Shown piece after piece: positions 15,868 through 24,492 of a stretch of DNA of 64,000 nt. The DNA comes from JAJEFO01 sp965209045 (lineage in GTDB: Bacteria > Pseudomonadota > Alphaproteobacteria > Rhodobacterales > Rhodobacteraceae): assembly GCA_965209045.1 (NCBI GenBank), contig CBDBPW010000003.1, positions 558,001-622,000 of the forward strand, given 5' to 3'. Positions within the stretch are counted from its first letter, which is position 1; each line of letters begins with the position of its first letter. The notes under the pieces were generated by a model. That model did not search any database, had not been told where the DNA came from, and worked only from the letters and a program-made list of their open reading frames with translations. The translations under genes and the position numbers were made by a program.

Positions 15868-17304
15868 ATGAAGGACGATCTGACCCAGCTCGTAGATGAT
15901 CCAGGCGCCATCGTGAAGGTCGTTCGCGCATTTTGCGCAAGATACGGCGTGGCGGAATCAACCTTTGGCCGGTTGGCAGTCAACGATGGCAAGCTCGTTC
16001 CGCGGATTTCCTCAGGCAGCCGGATCGAGCCCGAAACCGCCCGGCGCGTGGCTGAGTTCATGGCGCGGGCCGACCGCGGCGAGATACGCTTGCGCGGCCG
16101 TCCTCGCCGCAAGAAGACGGAGTCGAGCGACTACCGCATGGCGGAACTGGTCAACCAGGAGACCTCGATTCACACCCCCGGAAGCTTCGCCCAGCACGAG
16201 CAGCGCCACCGCTACCACGTGTTTGCCGCAACGACGAACGAAAGCTGGGTGAAAGCGGACATCATTACGTCGGATGTTAGGGCGCTCGAACCGGGCACAG
16301 ACGGTTTCCGGCTGTTCTTTTCGCCGATGGACAACGGCATCACACTTGTGCGCGCGCTCAGGGCACTGCATGCGCTTCATCCGGACGTGCCCGTCCAGGT
16401 CGTGATCAAGGGCTGGGGTCTCGAGGACCTGCGCAACACGATGAGCCGGATGGTCGACCGTCTGGCCGAGCACCCGCGCACGGCCTTCGTCATGACAAAC
16501 CTCTACACGCGCGAGGCGGTGCATCTCGACAAGACGGCCGAGGACGGCCCGAGCGATCTCTCGTGGCATGATGTTGCCTTCACCGGCACGCGGGCCTTCG
16601 ACTACCAGCGGCAGATGGGCGGGCTGTTCCGGGAACTCGCGCCGGAATGGTACGTCATCCCCGGCGAGGACGACTTGCCGGTCTATGCCCGCCCCAGCGT
16701 GGTCTGCTTCTACCGTGAGGATCAGCGTGCCGCGATCCGGCACCTGATCCCCACGAAGGGCGGAAGTGACCTGACGTTTGACTACGCCTTCCTCAACCAC
16801 CCCTATCTGCACAGTCACACGATGACCTTCCGGACGGAATACGTGCTGAAGCCGGTGATCGGATGCCTTGCGCCCGGCGGGCAAATGAAAGTGGTGCAGT
16901 CCCTGGGCGACGATCCCGCGCACGAGATCGTGCGCAACGTCTGGCCCGACCGTGATGTCGGCTGCGTCTCCCGCCACGACATCATCTCGGCATTGAAGAA
17001 GTCGCTAGGCGATGCCCAAAGAGCGTTTTCCTTCGCGGGCCTGACGGATGCCAAGTCGCTTTTCCGGTTCGACATGCACACGCTTCCAACGATCAGCGAG
17101 GCCAATTCCGGCACGCTGTCCCTGTCGCTGCAGAGCGCCTGGAACAACACGGTCTTCTTTTCCCAGATCAGGGAAGATCTGGCCCAAGCCGCGATGCGCG
17201 AAGACACGCGCTATCTGGACGCTACGGCGACTGTGCTGCGCAAGTATGGCGGGCTCTGGTTCGTGAACGAGGCGTTTTCCGTTACCCGAAGACAAGAGAC
17301 CTAG
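15868..17304 (+). CDS. HTH-methyltransferase-fold putative transcriptional regulator
   Basis: A 478-residue two-part protein. Residues about 8-62 form a helix-turn-helix-like segment (AFCARYGVAESTFGRLAVND, then IEPETARRVAEFMARAD) followed by the basic stretch RLRGRPRRKK. The rest matches, from memory, a class I SAM-methyltransferase family found with the same N-terminus: VYARPSVVCFYREDQRAAI, VIGCLAPGGQMKVVQSLGDD, FRFDMHTLP and YGGLWFVNEAF. The usual DxGxGxG loop is replaced by FFSPMDNGITL, so catalysis is doubtful and the domain may only sense a ligand. I chose ATG 15868; GTG 15847 is in frame but lies inside the operator repeat. Seven bases separate its stop from the next gene. A DNA-binding role is inference. 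Confidence 0.75.
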   Translation: MKDDLTQLVDDPGAIVKVVRAFCARYGVAESTFGRLAVNDGKLVPRISSGSRIEPETARRVAEFMARADRGEIRLRGRPRRKKTESSDYRMAELVNQETSIHTPGSFAQHEQRHRYHVFAATTNESWVKADIITSDVRALEPGTDGFRLFFSPMDNGITLVRALRALHALHPDVPVQVVIKGWGLEDLRNTMSRMVDRLAEHPRTAFVMTNLYTREAVHLDKTAEDGPSDLSWHDVAFTGTRAFDYQRQMGGLFRELAPEWYVIPGEDDLPVYARPSVVCFYREDQRAAIRHLIPTKGGSDLTFDYAFLNHPYLHSHTMTFRTEYVLKPVIGCLAPGGQMKVVQSLGDDPAHEIVRNVWPDRDVGCVSRHDIISALKKSLGDAQRAFSFAGLTDAKSLFRFDMHTLPTISEANSGTLSLSLQSAWNNTVFFSQIREDLAQAAMREDTRYLDATATVLRKYGGLWFVNEAFSVTRRQET

Positions 17305-17310
17305 ATCGTC

Positions 17311-19371
17311 ATGCTGCAACTACTTGAAGACGAGTACAGGCTTCTCAAGAACTGCTTCTTCCCGGAGAGCGCAACCATCATAGGTGCCTCGACCGATCCA
17401 CTGAAGTTCGGGGGCCGTGCGCTGAAGTTCTGCCTCGAACGCGGATACAAGGGCCGTCTGTACCCGGTCAACGCCAGGAGCGACGTCGTGCAAGGGGTGC
17501 CGGCCCATGCACATGTCGCCGACCTGCCCGAGGCTCCCGACATTGCGGTGATCGCGGTGCCGGCGCCGCTCGTGCGCGAAAACCTGATCGCGGCGGGCGA
17601 GAAGGGCTGCAAGGTGGCCATCGTCTACGGCGCCCAGTTTGCCGAGGCGGGCGGGAACGGGCAGGCCCGGCAGGACGACCTGCTGCGAATTGCCCGCGAC
17701 CGCGGCATGCGAATGGTAGGGCCGAACTGCATGGGGTCAATCTCGCTGGCCTCGGGGTTCGTTGCCAGTTTCACCTCCGCCCCCGAACACCACGACGGCA
17801 GCGGCTGGCCCGAGGTCGGCACGGTTTCCGTGGCCAGCCAGTCGGGCGCGGTCGGGATTCAAGTCTTCGCGCAGCTTCGTGACCGGGGTATCGGCCTTGC
17901 CAACTGGATCTCGACCGGCAACCAGGCCGATGTCGACGTTGCGGATGCCATCGCGTATTTTGCCGGGGATGCGGCCACGCGGACCATCGCCGCCTACATG
18001 GAAGACGCAAGCCGGGGACTGAAGCTTTGCCAGGCGCTCGAACTGGCGCGGCAGGCGAAGAAGCCGGTCGTGATCCTGAAGGTCGGGACCACGCCTGAAG
18101 GCGGCGCGGCCGCGCAAGGCCATACGGCCTCCATGTACGTCGAAGACCGCGTGGTCGACGACCTCTTCGCGCAATACGGCGTGCTGCGCGCAGGCTCGGT
18201 CAACGAGCTGATCGATCTCGTGGCAGCCTGCGAGGCTGGCGTCGTTCCGTCCTCGCCCGACGTCGCGGCGGTATCGGTATCGGGTGGCGGCGCCGTGATG
18301 ATCTCCGACGCGGCGGCAAGGCTTGGCCTGGACCTCGTGGACTACCCCCATGACGCCTTGACTGCGCTGAAGGAGGTCAATGCCTTCGTCAACAGCCGCA
18401 ACCCGATCGACATTTCCGCTCCCTCGATGAGCAACATGGCGATCACAGGCGGCCATCTGAAATGGGGGCTCGAGAGGAACCAGCCGACAATGATTGGCTA
18501 TATCAGCCACGTGCCTCTGGTTCCGCGCACGAGGAGCGAAATCATGCCGCAGCTCCTGAAATTCCGGGATGCCCACCCGGAGCAGCTGATCGCCATCGCG
18601 GCCAACCTGCATCCCGAGGACCGGAGCGCGTTGGTCAAGACCGGGGTGGCGGTGTTCGACGATCCCACGGTGGCGACCGAATCCGTGGCGAAGCTGGTTC
18701 GGGCGGGCCAGGCATTTGGGAAACGGCCGCACGTGCCGTCCGCGCCGGACAGCGTCGGAGACCTGCCGGGTCCCTTGGCCTCTGCCGGAATCATCGTCGT
18801 GCCTGAAACGGTGGTGGGCGATGCCAGGGCTGCCGTCGAGATGCTCGACGGTCCCATCGTCCTGAAGCTCTCCGCGCCAACGCTGCGTCACAAGACGGAG
18901 CTCGGCGGCGTGATAACGGCTCTGGCGAGCCCGGAGAGCGTTCGCGCCGCGTACGCCGACCTTTCGGCGAAGGTTGCGCGACACAGGGACTCCTACCCGG
19001 GGCTCTGCATTACGGCCTCAAGGCACGTCGACGGGGTCGAGTTCCTGATCGGCGTGCGCCGTGATCCGCACTTCGGCCCGCTCGTGTTGCTCGGCTCTGG
19101 GGGCGTCGACTGCCAGGTCTTCGACGACCTGACCTGCCGCAAGGCGCCGTTCGGGCCGTCGGACGCGGCGGCCATGGTGGATGCCGCCATGGTCTCGAGG
19201 AAACTCGCCGGCTGGCGCGGCGCGGCGCCGGCCAACCGCGCCATGCTGCAAGCGGCGCTGGTGTCGTTGGCGGCGGTGGCGGCACGGCTGCCGTCGTTCG
19301 AGGTCAACCCCGTGATGGTGGGCCCGGACGCGCTCCGCGCGGTCGATCTCGTCATGGGAGATGATCAATGA
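17311..19371 (+). CDS. ADP-forming acyl-CoA synthetase (acetyl-CoA synthetase/Pat-like)
   Basis: A 686-residue protein with the ACD layout. A CoA-binding Rossmann domain is at residues about 12-140 (SATIIGASTDPLKFGG, MVGPNCMGSIS), two succinyl-CoA-synthetase-like flavodoxin domains follow, with the phospho-histidine motif QGHTAS (His271), and a C-terminal ATP-grasp domain runs from about residue 470 (GPIVLKLSAPTLRHKTELGG). It would make acyl-CoA from a carboxylic acid and ATP with release of ADP and phosphate. No acetyltransferase domain is attached. Its stop overlaps the aldehyde dehydrogenase start (ATGA). In the pathway it probably activates an aromatic or short-chain acid produced by the dehydrogenase that follows. 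Confidence 0.88.
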   Translation: MLQLLEDEYRLLKNCFFPESATIIGASTDPLKFGGRALKFCLERGYKGRLYPVNARSDVVQGVPAHAHVADLPEAPDIAVIAVPAPLVRENLIAAGEKGCKVAIVYGAQFAEAGGNGQARQDDLLRIARDRGMRMVGPNCMGSISLASGFVASFTSAPEHHDGSGWPEVGTVSVASQSGAVGIQVFAQLRDRGIGLANWISTGNQADVDVADAIAYFAGDAATRTIAAYMEDASRGLKLCQALELARQAKKPVVILKVGTTPEGGAAAQGHTASMYVEDRVVDDLFAQYGVLRAGSVNELIDLVAACEAGVVPSSPDVAAVSVSGGGAVMISDAAARLGLDLVDYPHDALTALKEVNAFVNSRNPIDISAPSMSNMAITGGHLKWGLERNQPTMIGYISHVPLVPRTRSEIMPQLLKFRDAHPEQLIAIAANLHPEDRSALVKTGVAVFDDPTVATESVAKLVRAGQAFGKRPHVPSAPDSVGDLPGPLASAGIIVVPETVVGDARAAVEMLDGPIVLKLSAPTLRHKTELGGVITALASPESVRAAYADLSAKVARHRDSYPGLCITASRHVDGVEFLIGVRRDPHFGPLVLLGSGGVDCQVFDDLTCRKAPFGPSDAAAMVDAAMVSRKLAGWRGAAPANRAMLQAALVSLAAVAARLPSFEVNPVMVGPDALRAVDLVMGDDQ

Positions 19372-20795
19372 CCACAGTCTCGCAATGGATCAACGGCGAG
19401 GACGTCCCAGGAGACGGCGGGGCGCTGGACATCATCAACCCGGCAACCGGCGAGACGATTGGACGCCTGACCGAGGCAGGCCCCGAGCAAGTGGCCGAGG
19501 CCGTCGCTGCCGCCCGCCGCAGTTTCGACGACGGCGTCTGGGCCCATGCACCGATGCCCGAACGACGCGCCGTCATGCGCCGGGTGGCCGAGGCGATTCG
19601 CGACAACGCCGACGAGCTTCGGGACCTGCAGGTCGTCGAGTGCGGCATGGTCCGCAAGGACGTGGACCGCCAGATGACGACCGCTGCCGACTGGTTCGAT
19701 TTCTTTGCCGACTTCCTCGGCCAGGAGCGGGGAGAAACCTACCGCCAGTTCGGCACCGCAACCGCCCTGGTCGACCGGGAGCCCATCGGGGTTTGCGGGC
19801 TCTTCACGCCCTGGAACGTGCCGGTGAGCCTGACGGCGATCAAGCTGGCGCCCGCGCTGGCGGCAGGCAACTCCGTGGTGCTGAAGCCCTCCGAAGAGAC
19901 CCCCATCGTGACGCGGCGCCTTGCCGATCTCGCGAACGAGGGCGGCCTGCCCGCGGGCGTCTTGAACTATGTCAACGGGCGCGGCGCCACAACCGGGGCC
20001 GCGCTGGCCGAGAATCCCGGCGTGGACATGGTGTCCTTCACCGGCGGGCATGTCGGCGGCACGGCCGTGGCGGTGGCCGCCGCGCGCAGGCATGCGCCGT
20101 GCGTGATGGAATTGGGCGGAAAGTCCGCGACGCTGGTCTTCGAGGACGCGGATCTCGACGCCGCCCTCGCCGGCGCATCCAGGATGATCTACGCCGCCAA
20201 TGGCGAGGCTTGCCTCGCCGGATCCCGCATCCTGTTGCAGGAAAGCGTTGCCGAGGAATTCGTGCGGAAATTCCAGGCCAGGGCCGAGGCGCTGAAAGTC
20301 GCCGACCCGATGGCCGAAAGCTCGGACATGGGTCCAATGATCACCGCCGCGCATCAGGCACGCGTCCTGAGTTTCTACGACAGCGCCGCTGCGGATGGCG
20401 ACAGGGTGCTGTTTGGCGGCACGGTGGAGGGGAAGGGGTTCTATGTCAAACCTGGCGCGATCCGGGTCGCCTCGGCCCGGTCCCGCGTCTGGCGTGAAGA
20501 GGTCTTCGGTCCTCTGGCGGCCATCGCAACCTTCAAGGACGAATCGGACGCCATCGCCATGGCCAACGACAGCGAGTTCGGCCTGTCGGGCTATGTCTGG
20601 ACACGCGACGTCGGTCGCGCACTGCGGGTCGCCAGGCGGATGCGGACCGGCACGGTTGTCGTCAACTCGGGGTTCATGCGCGAGCCGAACGCCCCCTTCG
20701 GCGGCTACAAGGGTTCAGGCGTGGGGCGCGAGGGCGGATACCACTCCTGGATGAACTTCACGGAAGCCAAGACCACGGTCATCAATCACGGGTAG
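19368..20795 (+). CDS. NAD(P)-dependent aldehyde dehydrogenase
   Basis: A 475-residue aldehyde dehydrogenase superfamily enzyme. Active-site residues are visible: Asn150 (FTPWN), Glu248 (MELGGKS) and the nucleophile Cys282 (NGEACLAGS), together with the cofactor motif FTGGHVGG. It oxidises an aldehyde to the acid with NAD(P)+ in the cytoplasm. It overlaps the acyl-CoA synthetase by ATGA and touches the SDR gene with TAG directly followed by ATG, so the three are one operon. The natural series alcohol to aldehyde to acid to CoA ester would be SDR, this enzyme, then the synthetase. Substrate not known. Confidence 0.92.
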   Translation: MTTVSQWINGEDVPGDGGALDIINPATGETIGRLTEAGPEQVAEAVAAARRSFDDGVWAHAPMPERRAVMRRVAEAIRDNADELRDLQVVECGMVRKDVDRQMTTAADWFDFFADFLGQERGETYRQFGTATALVDREPIGVCGLFTPWNVPVSLTAIKLAPALAAGNSVVLKPSEETPIVTRRLADLANEGGLPAGVLNYVNGRGATTGAALAENPGVDMVSFTGGHVGGTAVAVAAARRHAPCVMELGGKSATLVFEDADLDAALAGASRMIYAANGEACLAGSRILLQESVAEEFVRKFQARAEALKVADPMAESSDMGPMITAAHQARVLSFYDSAAADGDRVLFGGTVEGKGFYVKPGAIRVASARSRVWREEVFGPLAAIATFKDESDAIAMANDSEFGLSGYVWTRDVGRALRVARRMRTGTVVVNSGFMREPNAPFGGYKGSGVGREGGYHSWMNFTEAKTTVINHG

Positions 20796-21551
20796 ATGGA
20801 CATGCTGAACGGAAAAGCGATCATCGTCACCGGCGCGGCACAGGGGATCGGCGCCGCCATGGCGGCTGGATTCGCCGAGATGGGGGCGCAGGTGGCTCTA
20901 TCGGACATCGACGACGCGGGCGACGCTGCGGAAAGGATCGTCGGCAGGGGGGGCAGGGCGATCGCGGTACAGGCGGATGTGACGTCCCTTGCCGGCTGCG
21001 ACGAGATGGTCGCGAGGACGGAAGATGCCTTTGGCAGACTCGATGGCCTCGTGTGCAATGCGGCCCTGTTCTCGGTCCTTCCAATTCAGGATTTCGACGA
21101 GATCGAACCCGATCTTTGGGACAAGGTAATGGCCGTCAACGTCAAGGGCCCGTGGCTTTGCACCTGCGCGGCCGCCCCCGCGATGGAGCGCTCCGGAGGC
21201 GGGTCCATCGTCATGATCGCGACCAACCGGATCTTTCACGGCTTTCCGGGACTATTGCACTACGATGCCTCCAAGGGCGGCGTGCTCGCCATGGCCCGCT
21301 CGCTGATCCGTGAACTGGGATCCAGGAACATCCGCGTCAACACCATCGCGCCAGGACTGACCATGACCGAGGGCGTGCGGGCCCGGAAAGGGATCGACGA
21401 CCGCAAGGCAGCCATCGCCGCTGGCAGGTCAATTGCCCGCGACATGCAGCCCGATGATCTCATTGGACCCACGGCTTTCTTCCTCAGCGACCACGCGGCG
21501 TTTGTCAGTGGCCAGTCGTTGGGAGTGGATGGCGGCGGCGTCATTCACTAG
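20796..21551 (+). CDS. Short-chain dehydrogenase/reductase
   Basis: A 251-residue classical SDR. The cofactor motif TGAAQGIG is at residues 12-19, NAA at about 88-90, the catalytic YxxxK is Tyr156 and Lys160 (HYDASK), and the end is SGQSLGVDGGGVIH. At the position of the usual catalytic Ser I see Thr143 (MIATNR), which is uncommon but may still serve. Asp37 after the second strand suggests preference for NAD(H). It starts immediately after the aldehyde dehydrogenase stop. It probably interconverts an alcohol and a carbonyl in the island's pathway. Confidence 0.9.
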   Translation: MDMLNGKAIIVTGAAQGIGAAMAAGFAEMGAQVALSDIDDAGDAAERIVGRGGRAIAVQADVTSLAGCDEMVARTEDAFGRLDGLVCNAALFSVLPIQDFDEIEPDLWDKVMAVNVKGPWLCTCAAAPAMERSGGGSIVMIATNRIFHGFPGLLHYDASKGGVLAMARSLIRELGSRNIRVNTIAPGLTMTEGVRARKGIDDRKAAIAAGRSIARDMQPDDLIGPTAFFLSDHAAFVSGQSLGVDGGGVIH

Positions 21552-21562
21552 GAGAGTGTCTC

Positions 21563-21757
21563 ATGGCCATTGTCACCGTTGTCATCCTTGAAGGACGCGA
21601 CCGCGAGACCAAGGACGATCTGATCAAGCGTCTCTCCGATGCGGTGATCAACACGCTCGACGCAAAGCCCGAGCAGGTGCGAGTCGTGATCCATGAGGTC
21701 CGGGACGGCGATTACGGCGTGGGCGGCGTGCCGATCTACATGCACGAGAGGGAGTGA
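21563..21757 (+). CDS. 4-oxalocrotonate tautomerase family protein lacking Pro1
   Basis: A 64-residue protein of the 4-OT family: VILEGRDRETKDDLIKRLSD, then EQVRVVIHEVRDGDYGVGG. Arg residues at the positions of 4-OT Arg11 and Arg39 are kept. The catalytic N-terminal proline is missing: the gene begins ATG GCC ATT, so the mature protein would start with Ala. Without Pro1 normal tautomerase chemistry should be very weak, so it may have another activity or a binding role. A good site (AGGAGAG) fixes the start. It is the last gene of the plus-strand unit, 11 bases after the SDR. Confidence 0.85.
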   Translation: MAIVTVVILEGRDRETKDDLIKRLSDAVINTLDAKPEQVRVVIHEVRDGDYGVGGVPIYMHERE

Positions 21758-22043
21758 CCGGCCACGCCTTCAATGGCGGGCGACGTGAGTGCGAACCGTG
21801 CGATCCGCCCGGGCCTGCAACCTCTTGTCGAGAGAAGTGCTGACAGTCCCTCCGCCATTCGGGTTCACGAGCGGGTGCCGAATCCGCGCTAGCGATTGAC
21901 GTGCGACGTTGAGGCTCGATCCGGGCCGGCTTTCAGCTTGACAGCAGAATCCTTCCGTCCCGTTTGGCTTTGTGCATGCCGTCCTGCAGCTTTCGACATC
22001 GCTTCAGGGACGGCAAGCATGGCTCCGACAGTTGCGAGAAACA

Positions 22044-22445
22044 TCATCCGTTTCGGGCAACGCCCAAAGCCGACCTGCGCTCTTCGAATGCTTCACGAAT
22101 CATCGTGGCGAGCCTTGGATTGTCGCACTCCTCCATCGAGCGGACCTTGATGTGTCTCATCTTGGCCCCCGTTCCTTCAAGCAGCTTGTCCGGGTCCGAA
22201 ATGCCAACTCCTCGATAGAACCCGAGATTGACCCAATTCGAGTGAGGCAGAATATAGCAGTAACCTTCGCTCATCTTCTTTGGCCCGATACCAAATGTCG
22301 CCGCCCGATCGCCCAACCGCACGACAATGCAAGCATCAGGGTCTACGGAAATCAGGAGTTCCCTCAATCGGATCGTGACAGGCCGCAGCGGCTCGGGCGT
22401 CATTTCAACAATGTCATCGAAGTCGCCAAATTTCTGATCCGACAT
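22044..22445 (-). CDS. DUF1801 domain protein
   Basis: A 133-residue cytoplasmic protein whose core (PLRPVTIRLRELLISVDPDA through YILPHSNWVNLGFYRGVGI and LEGTGAKMRHIKVRSMEE) matches the DUF1801/YdhG-like fold of unknown function. I chose ATG 22445, with AGGA upstream; the longer frame upstream is low-complexity and not family-like. It is the only minus-strand gene between plus-strand units of the island and is probably unrelated to the pathway. Confidence 0.8.
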   Translation of the reverse strand: MSDQKFGDFDDIVEMTPEPLRPVTIRLRELLISVDPDACIVVRLGDRAATFGIGPKKMSEGYCYILPHSNWVNLGFYRGVGISDPDKLLEGTGAKMRHIKVRSMEECDNPRLATMIREAFEERRSALGVARNG

Positions 22446-22952
22446 GGGTCCATCCTGGGATTGATCGGACCGACTTGATCCCAGGTTGCCATTGGAAGTC
22501 CAGCACACAATCACGGAAAGACCGGGATCCCTGCACGGCGCGGATTTTGCAGGTTTGGGCTCCTTGCCCGAGTTCGCCGGGCCATGCAGGCATGTCGGCC
22601 TTCGCTGAGGGGAATGCGGACAAATGTGCATGCAGGTCTCGTTTCATGGCGTCAAATGCGGTGTCTTTGCACCGGCGAGCAACCACTTTGGCTGGAATCT
22701 CTGCGGGCGGATCGGGGTTTTCGCGCGGATCCTGAACTGGAGCGAGGTTCTCCCATCCGATGCATTCCGGGACGGCCCTCCCGATCAGTCCGCAAGTCAA
22801 CGGCGAGTCCTCAAGTGAACGGCGGGATCCCGTTGGCCACGTCGAGGCTGGCTTGCACCGCCTCCATTGCGGCGTTGCCGGAGATGCGGGAATTGCCGTC
22901 GCCCTGATCCCGGCGTGGCCACGTGGCAAGAAGGCTGTTGATTTTCGTCGCT
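22446..22952. other. 500-bp stretch without a clear gene
   Basis: A minus-strand frame across 22560-22760 (reading VVARRCKDTAFDAMKRDLHA) looks mildly protein-like but has no recognised family, no good start and no support from neighbours. The end of the stretch holds the promoter region of the isochorismatase-like gene. Confidence 0.35.
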
Positions 22953-22974
22953 AGTGGGAGTATAGTGGGCAGGC
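22953..22974 (+). promoter_or_regulatory. Tandem TGGGAGTAT/TGGGCAGGC repeat, candidate operator 3
   Basis: TAG followed by TGGGAGTAT at 22955-22963 and TGGGCAGGC at 22966-22974, with the same 11-base period as the two repeats near 15.2 and 15.8 kb. It lies 45 bases before the isochorismatase-like start at 23019 and would tie the third transcription unit to the same regulator. Confidence 0.5.
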
Positions 22975-23018
22975 TTCGGGACAACGAATCCCCGACACGA
23001 TGCCAGGGAGAACCAGCC

Positions 23019-23690
23019 ATGCCGCACGAAGTAAGGATTCCAAACTACGTGATCGAACGGATAATGGCGAAACGAGGAAAGCTGGAGGTGTTTGACAGCT
23101 TTGAGGCAGCGAAGACGGCATTTCTCGTCATCGACATGCAGAACTTCTACGTTGCGGAAGTCGATACGGCAATCTCCATCGTTCCCAACATCAATCGCAT
23201 TGCAGCAGCCTGCCGTGACAAGGGCGTCCCGGTGATTTGGGTCATCATGAAGTGCGCCGAGAAAGAAGGCGAACCGAGTCAATGGCCAATATACCATCGG
23301 TACTTCTTCACCGAGGCGAAGGGACAGAACCATCTGACCAAGCTCTCGCCTGGCAACGAGGGATTCGAGATCTACCCGGACCTGAACGTGAAGCAGGAGG
23401 ACCTCGTGGTTACCAAGCGCAGGTTCTCGCCATTCATCGTGGGGGCGTCGGACCTGCATGACATTCTGCAGGAGAAGGGAGTCGAAAACCTGATCGTGGC
23501 CGGCACAGCGACCAACATGTGTTCCGAGAGCACGGCACGTGACGCGATGATGCTGGATTACAAGGTGGTGATGGTCGAGGACGCAAATGCCGCCCGCTAT
23601 GACGAGGACCACATCGTCGGATTGACCTCTTTCTACCAGAGCTTTGGTGACGTCAGAACAACCGATGACGCGATTGCAATGATCGACTGA
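23019..23690 (+). CDS. Isochorismatase-family cysteine hydrolase
   Basis: A 223-residue cysteine hydrolase. The catalytic triad is visible as Asp39 (LVIDMQN), Lys133 (VVTKRRFS) and Cys168 (ATNMCSESTARDA), and the cis-peptide before the Cys region fits. This family cleaves amide or vinyl-ether bonds (nicotinamidase, carbamoylsarcosine amidase, biuret hydrolase and others). I chose ATG 23019, with GGGAGAA upstream. It begins the third unit of the island, behind candidate operator 3, and is followed four bases later by the enoyl-CoA hydratase. Substrate unknown; an N-containing intermediate would fit the presence of a RidA-like protein. Confidence 0.88.
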   Translation: MPHEVRIPNYVIERIMAKRGKLEVFDSFEAAKTAFLVIDMQNFYVAEVDTAISIVPNINRIAAACRDKGVPVIWVIMKCAEKEGEPSQWPIYHRYFFTEAKGQNHLTKLSPGNEGFEIYPDLNVKQEDLVVTKRRFSPFIVGASDLHDILQEKGVENLIVAGTATNMCSESTARDAMMLDYKVVMVEDANAARYDEDHIVGLTSFYQSFGDVRTTDDAIAMID

Positions 23691-23694
23691 TCCG

Positions 23695-24492
23695 ATGTCG
23701 GTCGACACGCAAATCGCTGTCTCGACGGAAGGAGGCGCGGGTGTCATCCGCTTCGCCCGCCCTGAGGCACGAAACGCGCTGACCGATCAGATGCTGTCGG
23801 AAACCCGTGCCCGGATGGAGGCGTGGGAGAACGACAGGTCCATCGTTACGGTGATCCTGACCGGTGACGAGGCCGCCTTTTGCGCAGGCGGTGATGTCAA
23901 GGATGCCGCAACCAGCGATCTGGCCGCCTTCGACAAGTACCGTCACCGGCACACGCAGTCCGTCTGGCACGACTTTGTGCGGTTCCTTGGCAACTATACC
24001 AAGCCCGTGATTGCGGCCGTCGAGGGTTACGCCCTCGGAGGCGGGCTGGAGATCGCCCTCCGGTGCGATTTCATCATCGGTTCCGAAACCGCGAAACTCG
24101 GTCTGACCGAAGCCAGGCTCGGGCTCTTTCCGATCCTCGGCGGTGCATGGTCGCTCGCCCGCGCTGTCGGGGAACGAAAGGCAAAGGAGCTGGCGTTTAC
24201 GGGACGCCGCATCGATTCGGAGGAGGCGCTTGCGCTCGGCTTGCTGAACCATGTGGTTCCCGCAGGCTGTGCAGTCGACAAGGCCCTTGAAATCTCTGAT
24301 GAAATCAAGGCGAGCGCACCCTTGGCCGTCATGGCGGTCAAGCAGGCCGTCAACCGCGCGGCGTCCCAGACGTTCGAGGAAGCGTTGGCTGGCGGAGGGG
24401 ACCTTTCGGCGCTGCTGATGTTCTCGGATGACCGGGCGGAGGGTCTCGCCGCCTTCGTCGGGAAGCGCAAGCCGGAGTGGAAAGGAACATGA
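23695..24492 (+). CDS. Enoyl-CoA hydratase/isomerase family protein
   Basis: A 265-residue crotonase-fold enzyme. The oxyanion-hole segments are AAFCAGGDV (60-68) and GYALGGGLE (111-119); both catalytic acids of hydratases are kept as Glu119 and Glu139 (LTEARLG). It most likely adds water to, or isomerises, an enoyl-CoA made downstream of the acyl-CoA synthetase of the second unit. Its stop overlaps the first FAD oxidoreductase (ATGA at 24489-24492). Confidence 0.9.
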   Translation: MSVDTQIAVSTEGGAGVIRFARPEARNALTDQMLSETRARMEAWENDRSIVTVILTGDEAAFCAGGDVKDAATSDLAAFDKYRHRHTQSVWHDFVRFLGNYTKPVIAAVEGYALGGGLEIALRCDFIIGSETAKLGLTEARLGLFPILGGAWSLARAVGERKAKELAFTGRRIDSEEALALGLLNHVVPAGCAVDKALEISDEIKASAPLAVMAVKQAVNRAASQTFEEALAGGGDLSALLMFSDDRAEGLAAFVGKRKPEWKGT

